Positions 1 through 8,686 are shown, counted from the first letter of the stretch. The stretch: 64,000 bases of DNA from Cryptoclostridium sp036644995 (GCA_036644995.1 JAVXOZ010000006.1:1-64000), one strand, 5' to 3'. The notes: a model not told the origin generated them from the letters alone. Numbers and translations are program-made.

Positions 1-22
1 AAACTATGTTTTTTGACAATCT
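1..22 (+). repeat. Fragment of the 160-bp structured repeat (3' end)
   Basis: The first 22 bases match the 3' tail of the repeat copies at 3419, 4424 and 59039 (a T-run hairpin arm ending in gacaatct). The rest of the copy lies outside the window or was lost. Confidence 0.75.
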
Positions 23-55
23 AAAAGCACTAAACCTAAAATGGTTTAGTGCTTT
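23..55 (-). terminator. Rho-independent terminator of the ABC importer operon
   Basis: A perfect 13-bp stem (24-36 with 43-55) with a 6-base loop lies just beyond the stop of the minus-strand ATPase gene, with a T-rich tail on the minus strand. Confidence 0.75.
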
Positions 56-72
56 GTTTTATGTGCTGTAAT

Positions 73-801
73 TTAATTTTTTAGAACTTTAGAAAGGAAT
101 TCCTGTAATCTGGGATGTTGGGGGTTATCAAAAAATTCTACAGGGGTATTCTCTTCTAAAATTTCGCCTTCGTCCATAAAAAGAACTCTGGTGCCCACTT
201 CTTTGGCAAAGCCCATTTCGTGGGTTACCACAGCCATGGTCATGCCTTCTTGAGCCAATTCTTTCATAACATCTAAAACTTCACCAATCATTTCCGGATC
301 CAGTGCCGATGTTGGTTCATCAAAAAGCATTACATCAGGGTTCATGGCTAAAGCACGCACAATGGCTACTCTTTGTTTTTGCCCCCCGGATAAACTATTG
401 GGATAAACGTCTATTTTTTCAGGTAATCCCACCCGCAATAATAATTCTTCTGCGGTTTGATTCGCCTGTTCTTTATTGCAAACCCCTAATTTTATCGGGG
501 CTAAAGTAAGGTTTTCCCTTACGGTTTTATGGGGAAATAAATTAAAGTTTTGAAAAACCATGCCCATTTTTTGCCGTATTTTATTGATATTGGTTTTATT
601 ATCGGTTATAAGGTTGCCCTCAAACCAAATTTCACCCGAGGTTGGCACTTCCAATAAATTTAAACAACGCAAAAAAGTAGATTTTCCAGAACCAGAAGGC
701 CCGATTATTACCACTTTTTCACCTTTTTCAATGGTTTGATTAATGCCTTTTAAGACTTCGTTTTCTTTAAAACTTTTGCGTAAATTTTTAACTTCTATCA
801 C
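73..801 (-). CDS. Polar amino-acid ABC transporter, ATP-binding protein (GlnQ/TcyN type)
   Basis: Cytoplasmic ATPase that energises uptake of a polar amino acid. The 242-residue protein has Walker A GPSGSGKST (about 34-42), a Q-loop, the signature LSGGQKQR, Walker B VMLFDEP and the H-loop histidine in VVTHEM. I start at the GTG at 801: the upstream in-frame ATG at 822 overlaps the AAAGGAGG ribosome-binding site that serves this GTG. It overlaps the end of the permease gene by 14 bp, so the two are translationally coupled, and it is the last gene of a three-gene importer operon (binding protein, permease, ATPase). The substrate cannot be read from the sequence; glutamine, cystine and arginine types are all possible. 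Confidence 0.93.
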   Translation of the reverse strand: MIEVKNLRKSFKENEVLKGINQTIEKGEKVVIIGPSGSGKSTFLRCLNLLEVPTSGEIWFEGNLITDNKTNINKIRQKMGMVFQNFNLFPHKTVRENLTLAPIKLGVCNKEQANQTAEELLLRVGLPEKIDVYPNSLSGGQKQRVAIVRALAMNPDVMLFDEPTSALDPEMIGEVLDVMKELAQEGMTMAVVTHEMGFAKEVGTRVLFMDEGEILEENTPVEFFDNPQHPRLQEFLSKVLKN

Positions 802-1486
802 TTTTTGCCATCCTCCTTTCAACTGCTTTTAAAATAGCCTGTAAACCGATGACTAAAACTAAATACATCAGTGCCACCGATATTAAGGAGGTAAAAGCAT
901 CGTAGGTTCTGCTTCTGGCAATATCTCCTGCTTTGGTTAAATCCACAATGGCAATATAGCCAACAATGGATGTTTCTTTCAAAAGTACAATAAATTCGTT
1001 ACCCAAGGCTGGCAAAATGTTTTTAATAGCCTGGGGTAAAACTATGGATTTCATAGTGGAAGTTCCGTTAAGCCCCAAAGAGCGACCGGCTTCTGCCTGG
1101 CCCTTATCCACAGCGTTGATACCTGCCCGCACAATTTCTGCCACATAGGCACCGGAATTTACCCCAAAGGCAAGCATGGCAACGGGTACGCCATTTCTGG
1201 CATTGCTGAAAATTACGTAATACATGATCATAAGCTGCACTAACATTGGGGTGCCACGAATAACTGTGAGGTAAAGCCCGCAAATTTTATCTGCCAGATA
1301 CATTTTACCGGATTGTTTGTGGTATACCCTAATCATGGCTATGGTAACCCCAATACATACCCCAATTAATGTGGCAACTGCGGCTATTTTTAAAGTATTG
1401 CCCAAGCCTTCCACAAACATTTGCCAACGTCCTGCATCAATAAAAGTGGCATATAGGGCATCATAAATTTTATCAAAAAAGTTCAT
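788..1486 (-). CDS. Polar amino-acid ABC transporter, permease (HisM/GlnP family)
   Basis: Membrane subunit of the importer, 232 residues. Hydrophobic segments are visible at about 25-50, 70-95, 100-120 and 200-222. The ATPase-docking EAA loop reads EAGRSLGLNGTSTMKSIVLP around 131-150. A single permease gene is present, so the complex probably works as a homodimer. It lies between the binding-protein gene, from which a hairpin-containing spacer separates it, and the ATPase gene, which it overlaps. Confidence 0.93.
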   Translation of the reverse strand: MNFFDKIYDALYATFIDAGRWQMFVEGLGNTLKIAAVATLIGVCIGVTIAMIRVYHKQSGKMYLADKICGLYLTVIRGTPMLVQLMIMYYVIFSNARNGVPVAMLAFGVNSGAYVAEIVRAGINAVDKGQAEAGRSLGLNGTSTMKSIVLPQAIKNILPALGNEFIVLLKETSIVGYIAIVDLTKAGDIARSRTYDAFTSLISVALMYLVLVIGLQAILKAVERRMAKSDRS

Positions 1487-1546
1487 ATTGTTCTTCCTTT
1501 AAACCTAAGTATAGAGCTTGTATTTTTGGTTCAGGTAAAGCCTAAC

Positions 1547-1617
1547 AATAGGGAAACCCACCAATCTCGGATTGCTTATGTGTATTGCGAATCTTCATTT
1601 TGGCGTGTTTCCCTATT
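1547..1617 (-). promoter_or_regulatory. Intercistronic hairpin between binding-protein and permease genes
   Basis: A perfect 11-bp inverted repeat (1547-1557 with 1607-1617) closes a roughly 50-base loop. There is no strong U-run immediately after it, so it looks more like an mRNA-stabilising or processing hairpin, or a leaky terminator, that would keep binding-protein expression above that of the membrane subunits. Confidence 0.5.
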
Positions 1618-1663
1618 AAAAGTCATTTTTACAAGCTCATTATACTTTATTAACTGTGTTTAA

Positions 1664-2533
1664 TTATTTGGCAACTGCGCCGGCTTCGGAATGTTTAACT
1701 AAATATTGGTCGATGGAACCATCTTTTATCAATCTATCCAAGGTTGCATTGATGGCATCCAATAATTCTTTATTATCTTTTTGTACGCAAATTGCGTATT
1801 CTTCAGTGGTATCACTGCCATCGGCATAGGTTAATTCCACAGTGGTAACTTCTGCATCGGCATTGGCTGCTGTGATGTTTTCAGCAGGTAATTTATCAAT
1901 AACAACCGCATCAAGACGACCGGATACTAAATCTTGAGCTGCCATAATAGCGGTGTTATAGCCTTTTATTTCTGCTTTGGGAATTAAGGCTTCGGCTTCA
2001 TCTGTGCCTTCAATGGCATCGGAAACAATGAAGTCCCCTGTGGTTCCGCTTTGAACACCAATGGTTTTGCCATCTAAATCTTCAATGGTTTTAATGGTTA
2101 CGCCTTTGGGTAAAATAACATATTGCTTGGAGCTTACATATTTGGTTGAAAAATCAACATTTTTTTCTCTTTCCGGAGTAACGGTCATACCCGCAGCACC
2201 GAAAGCGGCTTTACCTGCTTGAATAGAGGTAACAATGCTATCAAAGTTTACATCTTCCACAACGAGTTTAACGCCTAAATCTTTGGCTATTTCGTTGGCT
2301 ATGTCAACATCCACCCCGGCTACGTTGTTTTGGTCATCTCTGTATTCAAAAGGAGGGAATTCAGCGTTGGTAAACATTATTATTTCCCCTGCTTCTTTAA
2401 TGGCATCCAATGTTTGGGTGGCTGCTGCTGTGGTTTCTTCTTTAGTGGCTGTGTCTTCTTTGTCTTTGCTGCCGCAGGCGAATAAGCCCAAGGCTAAACA
2501 GAAAATAAGTGCGATTGATAATATTTTTTTCAT
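1664..2533 (-). CDS. Amino-acid ABC transporter substrate-binding lipoprotein
   Basis: Extracytoplasmic solute-binding protein of family 3 (SBP_bac_3), 289 residues. A lipoprotein signal peptide ends in the lipobox LFAC, with Cys20 as the predicted lipidation site. An acidic/Thr-rich linker follows, then the two-lobe binding domain, including the GVDVDIANEIAKDLG and GKTIGVQSGTTGDF stretches typical of the family. I start at the ATG at 2533, which has a GGGGAAAA-type ribosome-binding site and gives a normal signal peptide. An in-frame extension up to 2671 has no signal character. It is first in the operon with the permease and ATPase. Confidence 0.92.
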   Translation of the reverse strand: MKKILSIALIFCLALGLFACGSKDKEDTATKEETTAAATQTLDAIKEAGEIIMFTNAEFPPFEYRDDQNNVAGVDVDIANEIAKDLGVKLVVEDVNFDSIVTSIQAGKAAFGAAGMTVTPEREKNVDFSTKYVSSKQYVILPKGVTIKTIEDLDGKTIGVQSGTTGDFIVSDAIEGTDEAEALIPKAEIKGYNTAIMAAQDLVSGRLDAVVIDKLPAENITAANADAEVTTVELTYADGSDTTEEYAICVQKDNKELLDAINATLDRLIKDGSIDQYLVKHSEAGAVAK

Positions 2534-2693
2534 TTGTTTTCCCCTTTTTTTATATTTATTAATAATATACAGATAACATAGCATATAATACAAAAAATAG
2601 CAATAGTTTTTCTGTATATTTTCCTTCATATATTTGCATTTTTTATGATTATATGCTATTTTTATAGTCAAATAAAAAATGAGGTGTTTTACC

Positions 2694-3428
2694 GTGTGGG
2701 TGAAGAATAATTGGTTGGATAAAGATTTTGTGGAATTAGAAAAATACTTATTTTCCCTAAAAGACGCTAAGTACAGGTCTTTTCATAGTAAATTAGTTCC
2801 GGGTGTTGATGATGTTCTACCCATTATTGGGGTGCGTTTACCAATTTTACGAAAAATTGCAGGGGAGATAGCAAAAGGCAATGGTGAAAGCTTTTTAAGG
2901 GGAATTTCCGGTGATTATTATGAGAAAGTGATGTTAAAAGCCATTGTAATAGGAAATTTAAGAAGTGATTTTAAAAAAATACTTGGATTTATAGAAGATT
3001 TTATTCCCCAAATTAATAATTGGGCAATTTGTGATAGTTTTGTAAGTGGTTTAACTGTTGTGAAAAAAAATAGAGAAGAATTTTATACATTTTTAAGTGA
3101 ATATTTGCATAGTGAAGATGAGTATAAAGTTCGATTTGCAGTAATATCTATAATGGATTATTATACCGATTCTCAATATATTTCAGAAATATTGGAGATA
3201 TATGACAGTATTTCTCACAATGGCTATTATGTAAAAATGGCGGTGGCATGGGGCTTATCTGTGGCTTATGTTAAGGAAAAGGAAAAAACCATGGCATATT
3301 TAAAAAATAATAATTTGGATAATTGGACCTATAATAAGGCTTTGCAAAAAATAATAGAATCTAACAGAGTAACCAAAGAAGAAAAAGCAATTATACGCAC
3401 TATGAAAAGAAAAAACCCAGGCTGTTGA
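2694..3428 (+). CDS. AlkD-like DNA alkylation repair protein
   Basis: A 244-residue helical-repeat protein of the DNA alkylation repair (AlkD/HEAT-like) family, which removes alkylated bases from DNA. Family-like segments include the N-terminal YRSFHSKLVPG, the GVRLPILRKIA helix, NNWAICDSFVSGL and the C-terminal YNKALQKIIESNRV. I choose GTG at 2694 because GAGGTG at about 2681-2686 is a well-spaced ribosome-binding site; the ATG at 2679 overlaps it. The last codons and the stop lie inside a copy of the 160-bp mobile repeat (from 3419), so the native C-terminus was replaced by Gly-Cys-stop. It is divergent from the ABC importer. Confidence 0.85.
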   Translation: MWVKNNWLDKDFVELEKYLFSLKDAKYRSFHSKLVPGVDDVLPIIGVRLPILRKIAGEIAKGNGESFLRGISGDYYEKVMLKAIVIGNLRSDFKKILGFIEDFIPQINNWAICDSFVSGLTVVKKNREEFYTFLSEYLHSEDEYKVRFAVISIMDYYTDSQYISEILEIYDSISHNGYYVKMAVAWGLSVAYVKEKEKTMAYLKNNNLDNWTYNKALQKIIESNRVTKEEKAIIRTMKRKNPGC

Positions 3429-3578
3429 TAAAGTCTGATATTCGGCAAAATCCCTTCTCATCCACTGCTTATGTACATCTATGTACACTGCACATCCGCT
3501 GCTCAGGGAGTTTTATCTAATCTAAGTCTTTTTTAACAGTCTGATATCTTGCCAAAAAACTATGGTTTTTGACAATCT
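3419..3578 (+). repeat. 160-bp structured mobile repeat, copy A
   Basis: It starts aggctgttgataaag and ends gacaatct(g). About 120 bp forms a long imperfect hairpin (5' arm about 3419-3456 against the complement of the later half), followed by a second A/T-run hairpin at the 3' end. A 9-bp direct repeat aagaaaaaa flanks it (3407-3415 and 3580-3588). Related copies are at 4424, 27328, 33334 (inverted) and 59039. Confidence 0.9.
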
Positions 3579-3790
3579 GAAGAAAAAATCTTTAATTGTG
3601 TTCTGTAATTCTTAAAAATATTATTAAAAACAGTTTGTTAAAAGTAATTTTTTAGCAAACTGTTTTAATAATTTTAGCAAATTCTTTTATTAATAGGTAG
3701 GGATAAAATATTTATATATATAAAATAAGCTTTTTATGGATAAAATTTTCTGTTCAGGCAAATAATAGATGGTGGACCAAGGAGGTTTTT
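3429..3790. other. Intergenic region with repeat copy A, otherwise featureless
   Basis: Apart from repeat copy A this stretch is AT-rich. An inverted pair of aaacagtttg-like sequences near 3625-3665 could be a bidirectional terminator. I see no gene. Confidence 0.5.
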
Positions 3791-4240
3791 ATGAAAAGCT
3801 TAGAGCGGATTTTTTTTATTTTTTTAGCTTGTGTGTTTATTGTTTTTTGCTTTATTCAAGGATATTTTTTTATCCATCCCAAAATTCAAGATGAAAATAG
3901 AGCTGCACGTCTTGGGGCAACTTTAAAAGAAACCCCACCTATCCTCACCAAGGTTAACCAAAAAGAGGAGGGCTTATTTGTATATCTTACTTTTGAAACA
4001 GAAAAAGCCACGGTTTCTCAGTGCTCTTTAATGGTAAATGATAAAATTGTAGGGGATTTTAGCGGTGGTATATTGAGCGTAAAAGTTTATCCCCAAGATA
4101 AAATATATTTACTTGGTGGTAATATTGGTGATAAAATAAAGCTAATGGAAGTTCCTAAAAATTTGGATAATAGTAAGTTCCCCCAAGTTTTTGAAGCTAC
4201 GGGTAAAAAGATATTTTGGGGTGAAGTGCAGTTAAAATAA
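3791..4240 (+). CDS. Membrane-anchored protein of unknown function
   Basis: 149 residues with one N-terminal hydrophobic segment (about 7-28, FFIFLACVFIVFCFIQGYFF), then a mostly beta-predicted extracytoplasmic domain rich in charged and Gly residues. There is no lipobox and no catalytic motif I recognise. A good AAGGAGG ribosome-binding site precedes the ATG. It lies upstream of cmk in the same direction but is separated by a promoter and a mobile repeat. Function unknown. Confidence 0.75.
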   Translation: MKSLERIFFIFLACVFIVFCFIQGYFFIHPKIQDENRAARLGATLKETPPILTKVNQKEEGLFVYLTFETEKATVSQCSLMVNDKIVGDFSGGILSVKVYPQDKIYLLGGNIGDKIKLMEVPKNLDNSKFPQVFEATGKKIFWGEVQLK

Positions 4241-4378
4241 GGTTACTAAAATGATGTTTTTTATACCAAAACCTGTTTTAATTAAGATTTCTGCCTTTCA
4301 CTCTTAATTTATGTGTTGTGATTATATGTCTATTTTACCAAAATTCAGTGGTGTTAATAATTTAATATAAATAACAGG

Positions 4379-4407
4379 TTGCCACTTATTCTACTTTGAG
4401 ATATAAT
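4379..4407 (+). promoter_or_regulatory. Sigma-A-type promoter of the cmk operon
   Basis: -35 TTGCCA (4379-4384), 17-bp spacer, -10 TATAAT (4402-4407). It reads toward cmk, and the mobile repeat lies between it and the gene. Confidence 0.65.
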
Positions 4408-4423
4408 ATAAGAATACTCTTTC

Positions 4424-4583
4424 AGGCTGTTGATAAAGTCTGATATTCGGCAAAATCCCTTCTCAGCGACTGCTTATGTACATCTCGGTACACTGCACAG
4501 CCGCTGCTCGGGGAGTTTTACCGAATCTAAGGCTTTCTTAACAGCCTAACATCTTGCCAAAAAACTATGTTTTTTGACAATCT
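4424..4583 (+). repeat. 160-bp structured mobile repeat, copy B
   Basis: A full-length copy flanked by an exact 14-bp duplication taagaatactcttt (4409-4422 and 4585-4598). It is inserted just downstream of the cmk -10 box, so it should be transcribed as part of the cmk leader. Confidence 0.92.
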
Positions 4584-4615
4584 GTAAGAATACTCTTTTT
4601 TGGAAAGGTAAATTA

Positions 4616-5314
4616 ATGAATAGTAAAATTACCAAAGCAATAGCCATTGATGGCCCTTCCGGTGCCGGTAAAAGCACTGTGGCACGGTTGGTGGCAGAAA
4701 AATTGGGATTTCAATATATAGATACTGGTGCTATGTATCGTGGTGTTACTTTAAAAGCTTTGATGCTGGATGTGGATGTGAAAGACGAAAAAGCACTTAC
4801 GGATTTAGCGGCAAATTGCATTATAAATTTAGTGGACATAGACGAAGTAAGTAAAATTTTTCTTGATGGGAAAGATGTAAGTGCGGAAATAAGGGGAACA
4901 GAGGTTACGGAAAATGTTTCTCAGGCTTGCAGCTATATCGGTGTGCGTGAAGCTATGGTGGAGCAACAACGTGCCATGGCAGCATCTCGCAATGTGGTGA
5001 TGGATGGGCGTGATATTGGCACCCATGTGCTGCCCAATGCTCTTTTGAAAATTTATCTTACAGCATCGTCTGAGGAGCGTGGTCGCCGCCGTTTTGAAGA
5101 ATGGCAACAAAAGCATATCGGCAATCTCACCTTAAACGAAGTTATAGAGGATTTGAACCGCCGTGACCATTTGGATTCCACCAGAAAAATAAACCCATTA
5201 AAACAAGGGGAAGATGCAATATTATTAAATTCAGATGGAATGGAAGCCGAGGACGTTGCCGATGCCATTATTTCGCTGTGGAAAGGTAAAGAACAACAAT
5301 GTTTTACAAAGTAA
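4616..5314 (+). CDS. cmk: Cytidylate kinase
   Basis: Phosphorylates CMP/dCMP to the diphosphates in pyrimidine nucleotide synthesis. 232 residues, normal for the short bacterial form. The P-loop is GPSGAGKST at 13-21, followed by the family motifs DTGAMYRGVT and VMDGRDIGTHVLP, with the RRRFEEWQ lid region and NRRDHLDSTRKINPL near the C-terminus. The ATG at 4616 has a GGAAAGG ribosome-binding site; an in-frame extension to 4574 lies in the mobile repeat and is not coding. It overlaps plsC by 16 bp. The operon is cmk-plsC-ispH/S1. Confidence 0.95.
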   Translation: MNSKITKAIAIDGPSGAGKSTVARLVAEKLGFQYIDTGAMYRGVTLKALMLDVDVKDEKALTDLAANCIINLVDIDEVSKIFLDGKDVSAEIRGTEVTENVSQACSYIGVREAMVEQQRAMAASRNVVMDGRDIGTHVLPNALLKIYLTASSEERGRRRFEEWQQKHIGNLTLNEVIEDLNRRDHLDSTRKINPLKQGEDAILLNSDGMEAEDVADAIISLWKGKEQQCFTK

Positions 5315-5907
5315 TGCGATGTATAGCTAAATTGCTGATAACAGTACCCCATAGAATAAACTATGAGGGCTTGGAAAATATACCCAAAGATGGGGCTGTG
5401 ATGTTGGTTGCCAATCATCAGCAGGCTTACGACCCACTATTATTGGGGTTGGCAACCCAAAGAGAAGTTGCTTTTATAGCTAAAGAGGAATTATTTAAAG
5501 GTAAATTTTTGACTTGGTTTTTTAAAAAATTACACGTTATTGCCTTGGATAGAGAAGGTGTTGACCGTAAAGCCATTAAAGAAGCTATAAATGTTTTAAA
5601 AAGCGGCGGAGTACTGGGGGTTTTCCCTGAGGGTACTCGGTCTAAAACCGGGGATTTATTGCCTTTTAAAACAGGGTCTTGCTTCATTGCCTCCCAAGCA
5701 CCTTGCGAAATTGTGCCTATTGGCATTCACTATGACGATGGGTTGTTGAATTATTTTGGCAAGCCTGTTACCGTTAGAGTTGGAAAATCTTTTCCTTATG
5801 AGGGAAAAGAGGGTGAAAAACGCAAAGAAACACAAGAGCGTATGTTGGAAAAGCAAGAAAAGGCTGTTTATGACTTGGTTTTTCCCGAAAGTAAGAACAT
5901 AGTGTAA
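5299..5907 (+). CDS. plsC: 1-acyl-sn-glycerol-3-phosphate acyltransferase
   Basis: Transfers an acyl chain to lysophosphatidic acid in phospholipid synthesis at the inner face of the membrane. 202 residues. The catalytic HX4D motif is NHQQAYD (His40, Asp45) and the substrate-binding motif is FPEGTRS (109-115). The N-terminal 20 residues are moderately hydrophobic. Coupled to cmk by overlap and 91 bp upstream of the ispH/S1 gene, an order found in many clostridial genomes. Confidence 0.93.
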   Translation: MFYKVMRCIAKLLITVPHRINYEGLENIPKDGAVMLVANHQQAYDPLLLGLATQREVAFIAKEELFKGKFLTWFFKKLHVIALDREGVDRKAIKEAINVLKSGGVLGVFPEGTRSKTGDLLPFKTGSCFIASQAPCEIVPIGIHYDDGLLNYFGKPVTVRVGKSFPYEGKEGEKRKETQERMLEKQEKAVYDLVFPESKNIV

Positions 5908-5998
5908 TTATTTGTCATAAAATAGTTGAAATTTTAGTGCAAAATTTTGCAGGAGATTGGTGCATAAATGCGAATAAATTAAGGATGGGTAGAATATA

Positions 5999-8179
5999 AT
6001 GATTGTAATGGCGAAAACCGCAGGGTTTTGTTTCGGTGTGAAGCGTGCCATAAAGATGGCTTTAGATGCCGGCAAAGAAGGGCAAATTTGCTCCTTGGGC
6101 CCATTGATTCACAACCCCAGAGAGGTGGAACGATTAGAACGCTTGGGCATTTTTGGTGTAGATACTATTGAAGATATACCCGGAGATTCTGTTATTATTC
6201 GCAGCCATGGGGTATCACCAAAGGTTTTAAAAGTCTTAGAGCATAAAGGTTTGAAAATTATAGATGCCACCTGCCCTTTTGTTAAAAAAGCCCAGTATAT
6301 TGCTTTATCACTCCAAAAAAAAAGTAATAAAGTAGTAGTGGTGGGGGATAAAAATCATCCTGAGGTTATAGGCATTATTGGTGTTTTAAATGATGAGGCT
6401 ATTGTTATAAACAGCCTTGAAGAAGCCAAAAAAACAGATTTTCCCCAAAGCGTGGGCGTAATGTCCCAAACTACCCAGTCTTTAACTGCATTTAATGAAA
6501 TTGTTAATTATATTAAAAGCGTTGTCAGTGATGTTTTTGTTTGCAATACAATTTGTAAGGCAACAGTTGAAAGACAAAATGAAGTTGCTCTATTGGCAAA
6601 AAATGTAGATGTAATTCTGGTTATTGGTGGTAAAAACAGTGCCAATACCAAGCAACTGGCAGATATTGCCAAAGAATGGGTGTCTGAAACATTTATTGTG
6701 GAAGATGCCGCTGAAATTGATAAGATTAAAAAAATTATAAACAATTTAGAGGACAAAAAGGTTGGAATAACAGCCGGTGCCTCGACCCCTGACTGGATTA
6801 TTGAGGAGGTCATGGAAAAAATGAAGGAGGATAACGTAATGGAAGAGAAAGTGTTAAACGAAGTAGAAAATACCGAAGAAAAGGTAGAAGATGTTGCAGT
6901 AGCCCAAACTGAAGAGGTTGCAGCAGTAACAGAGGAAGCCGTGGCGGAAGTAGCAGAAGAAGCCACCCCGGAGGTTAATCCCCAAGAAGAAGTAGCCGAA
7001 GAAGAGGAAACTATGGCAGCTTCCTATGCTGCATTTGATAAAGAATGTGCAGTAATTCGTCGTGGAGAACGCTTAACCGGTACCATAATCAAAGTTTCTG
7101 AAAGTGAAGTTATGGTAGATATTGGCGGTAAAAGCGAAGGGGTAATCCCCAGAAATGAATTTACTCCCTCTGAAGCAGAACATCTCGTTGATATTTTCCA
7201 CGAAGGCGAAGAAGTGGAAGTATTGGTTATGAGAAGGGAAAACGAAGATGGTCATCCTTTACTTTCCAAAAAGAAAGTAGATGTTGATATTGCTTGGGAT
7301 AAATTAGCCAAAGCAATGGACGACGGCGATATTTTAGAAGGCAAAGTTTTAGATGTTGTTAAAGGCGGTCTTTTGGTTGATGTGGGCTTAAAAGGCTTTG
7401 TACCTGCTTCTTTAGTTGAACTGGGATTTGTAAATCAGTTGGATAGCTATAAAGATAAAACTATCCAGTTTAAAGTTTTGGAATGCGATAAAAACCACAA
7501 TAAACTTATTCTTTCCAGAAAAGCTTTCTTGGAATTGGAAAAAGCCAAAAAACATCAACAAGTTTGGGAAGAAATTGAAGAAGGACAAACCAGACATGGT
7601 GTTGTTCAAAGAATTACCAATTTTGGTGCATTTATTGATTTAGATGGTGTAGATGGACTTCTCCACGTATCACAAATGGCTTGGTATCGTGTAAACCATC
7701 CTTCCGAAATTTTAAACATCGGCGATGAACTTGATGTTTATGTTTTGGGTGTGGATAAGGAAAGTGAAAAAATTTCTTTAGGCTTGAAACAATTAGTTCC
7801 CAATCCTTGGAGCACCGTTCCGGATAAATATCCCATCGATGCCATTGTTGAAGCTAAAGTGGTTCGCACTGCAACCTTTGGTGCTTTCGTGCAATTAGAA
7901 CCAGGTGTTGAAGGTCTTGTACATATTTCTCAATTATCTTGGACTCGTGTAGCCAAAACCGAAGACGCTGTTGCCCCCGGTGACATCGTTAATGTAAAAG
8001 TTTTGGGCTTTGACTTGGATAGTAAAAAAATTAGCTTGAGCATTAAAGAAACTTTGGATCGTCCTGAACAGGATTTTTCCCAAGAACATGAATCTGCTCC
8101 TGCTCAAAATGAATATGTTCAGGAAGATGATGCTGTAACCATTGGCGATATGTTTGAAGAAGCCAAAAACGAAGACTAA
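5999..8179 (+). CDS. ispH: 4-hydroxy-3-methylbut-2-enyl diphosphate reductase fused to ribosomal protein S1
   Basis: 726 residues. The first roughly 280 are IspH, the last enzyme of the MEP isoprenoid pathway, with the cluster cysteines in AGFCFGVKR, DATCPFV and CNTICKAT and the substrate motif SHGVSP. A Glu/Val-rich acidic linker (about 281-340) leads to four S1 RNA-binding domains beginning near GERLTGTI, GDILEGKV, GQTRHGVV and DAIVEAKV. The acidic tail fits S1 proteins, which bind mRNA on the 30S subunit. This fusion is known in several Clostridia. An AAGGAGG at 6824-6830 precedes an in-frame ATG at 6839, exactly at the domain junction, so a free S1 protein may also be made. Confidence 0.93.
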   Translation: MIVMAKTAGFCFGVKRAIKMALDAGKEGQICSLGPLIHNPREVERLERLGIFGVDTIEDIPGDSVIIRSHGVSPKVLKVLEHKGLKIIDATCPFVKKAQYIALSLQKKSNKVVVVGDKNHPEVIGIIGVLNDEAIVINSLEEAKKTDFPQSVGVMSQTTQSLTAFNEIVNYIKSVVSDVFVCNTICKATVERQNEVALLAKNVDVILVIGGKNSANTKQLADIAKEWVSETFIVEDAAEIDKIKKIINNLEDKKVGITAGASTPDWIIEEVMEKMKEDNVMEEKVLNEVENTEEKVEDVAVAQTEEVAAVTEEAVAEVAEEATPEVNPQEEVAEEEETMAASYAAFDKECAVIRRGERLTGTIIKVSESEVMVDIGGKSEGVIPRNEFTPSEAEHLVDIFHEGEEVEVLVMRRENEDGHPLLSKKKVDVDIAWDKLAKAMDDGDILEGKVLDVVKGGLLVDVGLKGFVPASLVELGFVNQLDSYKDKTIQFKVLECDKNHNKLILSRKAFLELEKAKKHQQVWEEIEEGQTRHGVVQRITNFGAFIDLDGVDGLLHVSQMAWYRVNHPSEILNIGDELDVYVLGVDKESEKISLGLKQLVPNPWSTVPDKYPIDAIVEAKVVRTATFGAFVQLEPGVEGLVHISQLSWTRVAKTEDAVAPGDIVNVKVLGFDLDSKKISLSIKETLDRPEQDFSQEHESAPAQNEYVQEDDAVTIGDMFEEAKNED
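6824..6841 (+). promoter_or_regulatory. Internal ribosome-binding site and ATG at the IspH/S1 junction
   Basis: A perfect AAGGAGG (6824-6830), 8-base spacer and in-frame ATG (6839-6841) mark residue 281 of the fusion, where the IspH domain ends. This could initiate a standalone S1 protein of 446 residues. Confidence 0.5.
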
Positions 8180-8251
8180 TATTATAATACAATAATGTAT
8201 TTAGATTATTAAAAAGAACCATCATTCCCATGGCTCTTTAGACTGTGAAAG

Positions 8252-8287
8252 AACCCGAGTTTTCTTAACTGAAAACTCGGGTTTTTT
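8252..8287 (+). terminator. Rho-independent terminator after ispH/S1
   Basis: A strong GC-containing stem (aacccgagtttt paired with aaaactcgggtt) with an 8-base loop and a T-run. Confidence 0.85.
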
Positions 8288-8617
8288 GTATGCTTAAAGG
8301 GATGTTTGAGAAAAAATACAGGTACTCTACGCCCACATTGTCGGTTTTTTTTGGGGGTAAGGTGGCTATTTATCTATAAAAATATCGTAACAATAAGAGC
8401 CAATCAATGCTAATCAATGCTAAGCAATCAGTTACAATGTGGTTACTTTCTAAAACCAATATTTTCATGTATATTTGAGATGCTTAATGCTAACTTTAAT
8501 AAAAAAATAGTGGTCTATAATGGGTCTATAAAATGTAATTGTGGCAAATTTACAATAATTATTGCCAAAGATGTTTGGGTTTTACTCCTTACCTGATTGT
8601 TGATTGTGAAAAATAAC

Positions 8618-8645
8618 TTGTATTTTTTGGAAAATAGCCTATACT
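8618..8645 (+). promoter_or_regulatory. Candidate promoter of the ABC exporter
   Basis: -35 TTGTAT (8618-8623), 16-bp spacer, -10 TATACT (8640-8645), 42 bases upstream of the start codon. Confidence 0.45.
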
Positions 8646-8686
8646 GTTAATGAATTATATTTGTTGGGTTTTGAGGAGGCAGTGCC

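Larger units (their letters stand above)
4241..4615. other. Intergenic leader of cmk carrying promoter and repeat copy B
   Basis: It contains a consensus-like promoter (4379-4407), then repeat copy B, then the cmk ribosome-binding site. No gene is seen. Confidence 0.6.
8180..8686. other. 507-bp intergenic region: terminator, short repeats, promoter
   Basis: It holds the S1 terminator, a tandem aatcaatgct motif near 8401-8420, and the promoter of the following ABC genes. No ORF with coding character is seen. Confidence 0.5.

Noticed and set aside
3419..3578. Repeat copies as small genes or CRISPR units
   Set aside because: Copies are dispersed and 160 bp, palindromic, lack conserved frames and lie between unrelated genes; no spacer-repeat array exists.
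6508..6966. Minus-strand Ser/Thr-rich frame opposite ispH/S1
   Set aside because: Shadow of the acidic linker and IspH codons on the other strand; no start signal.
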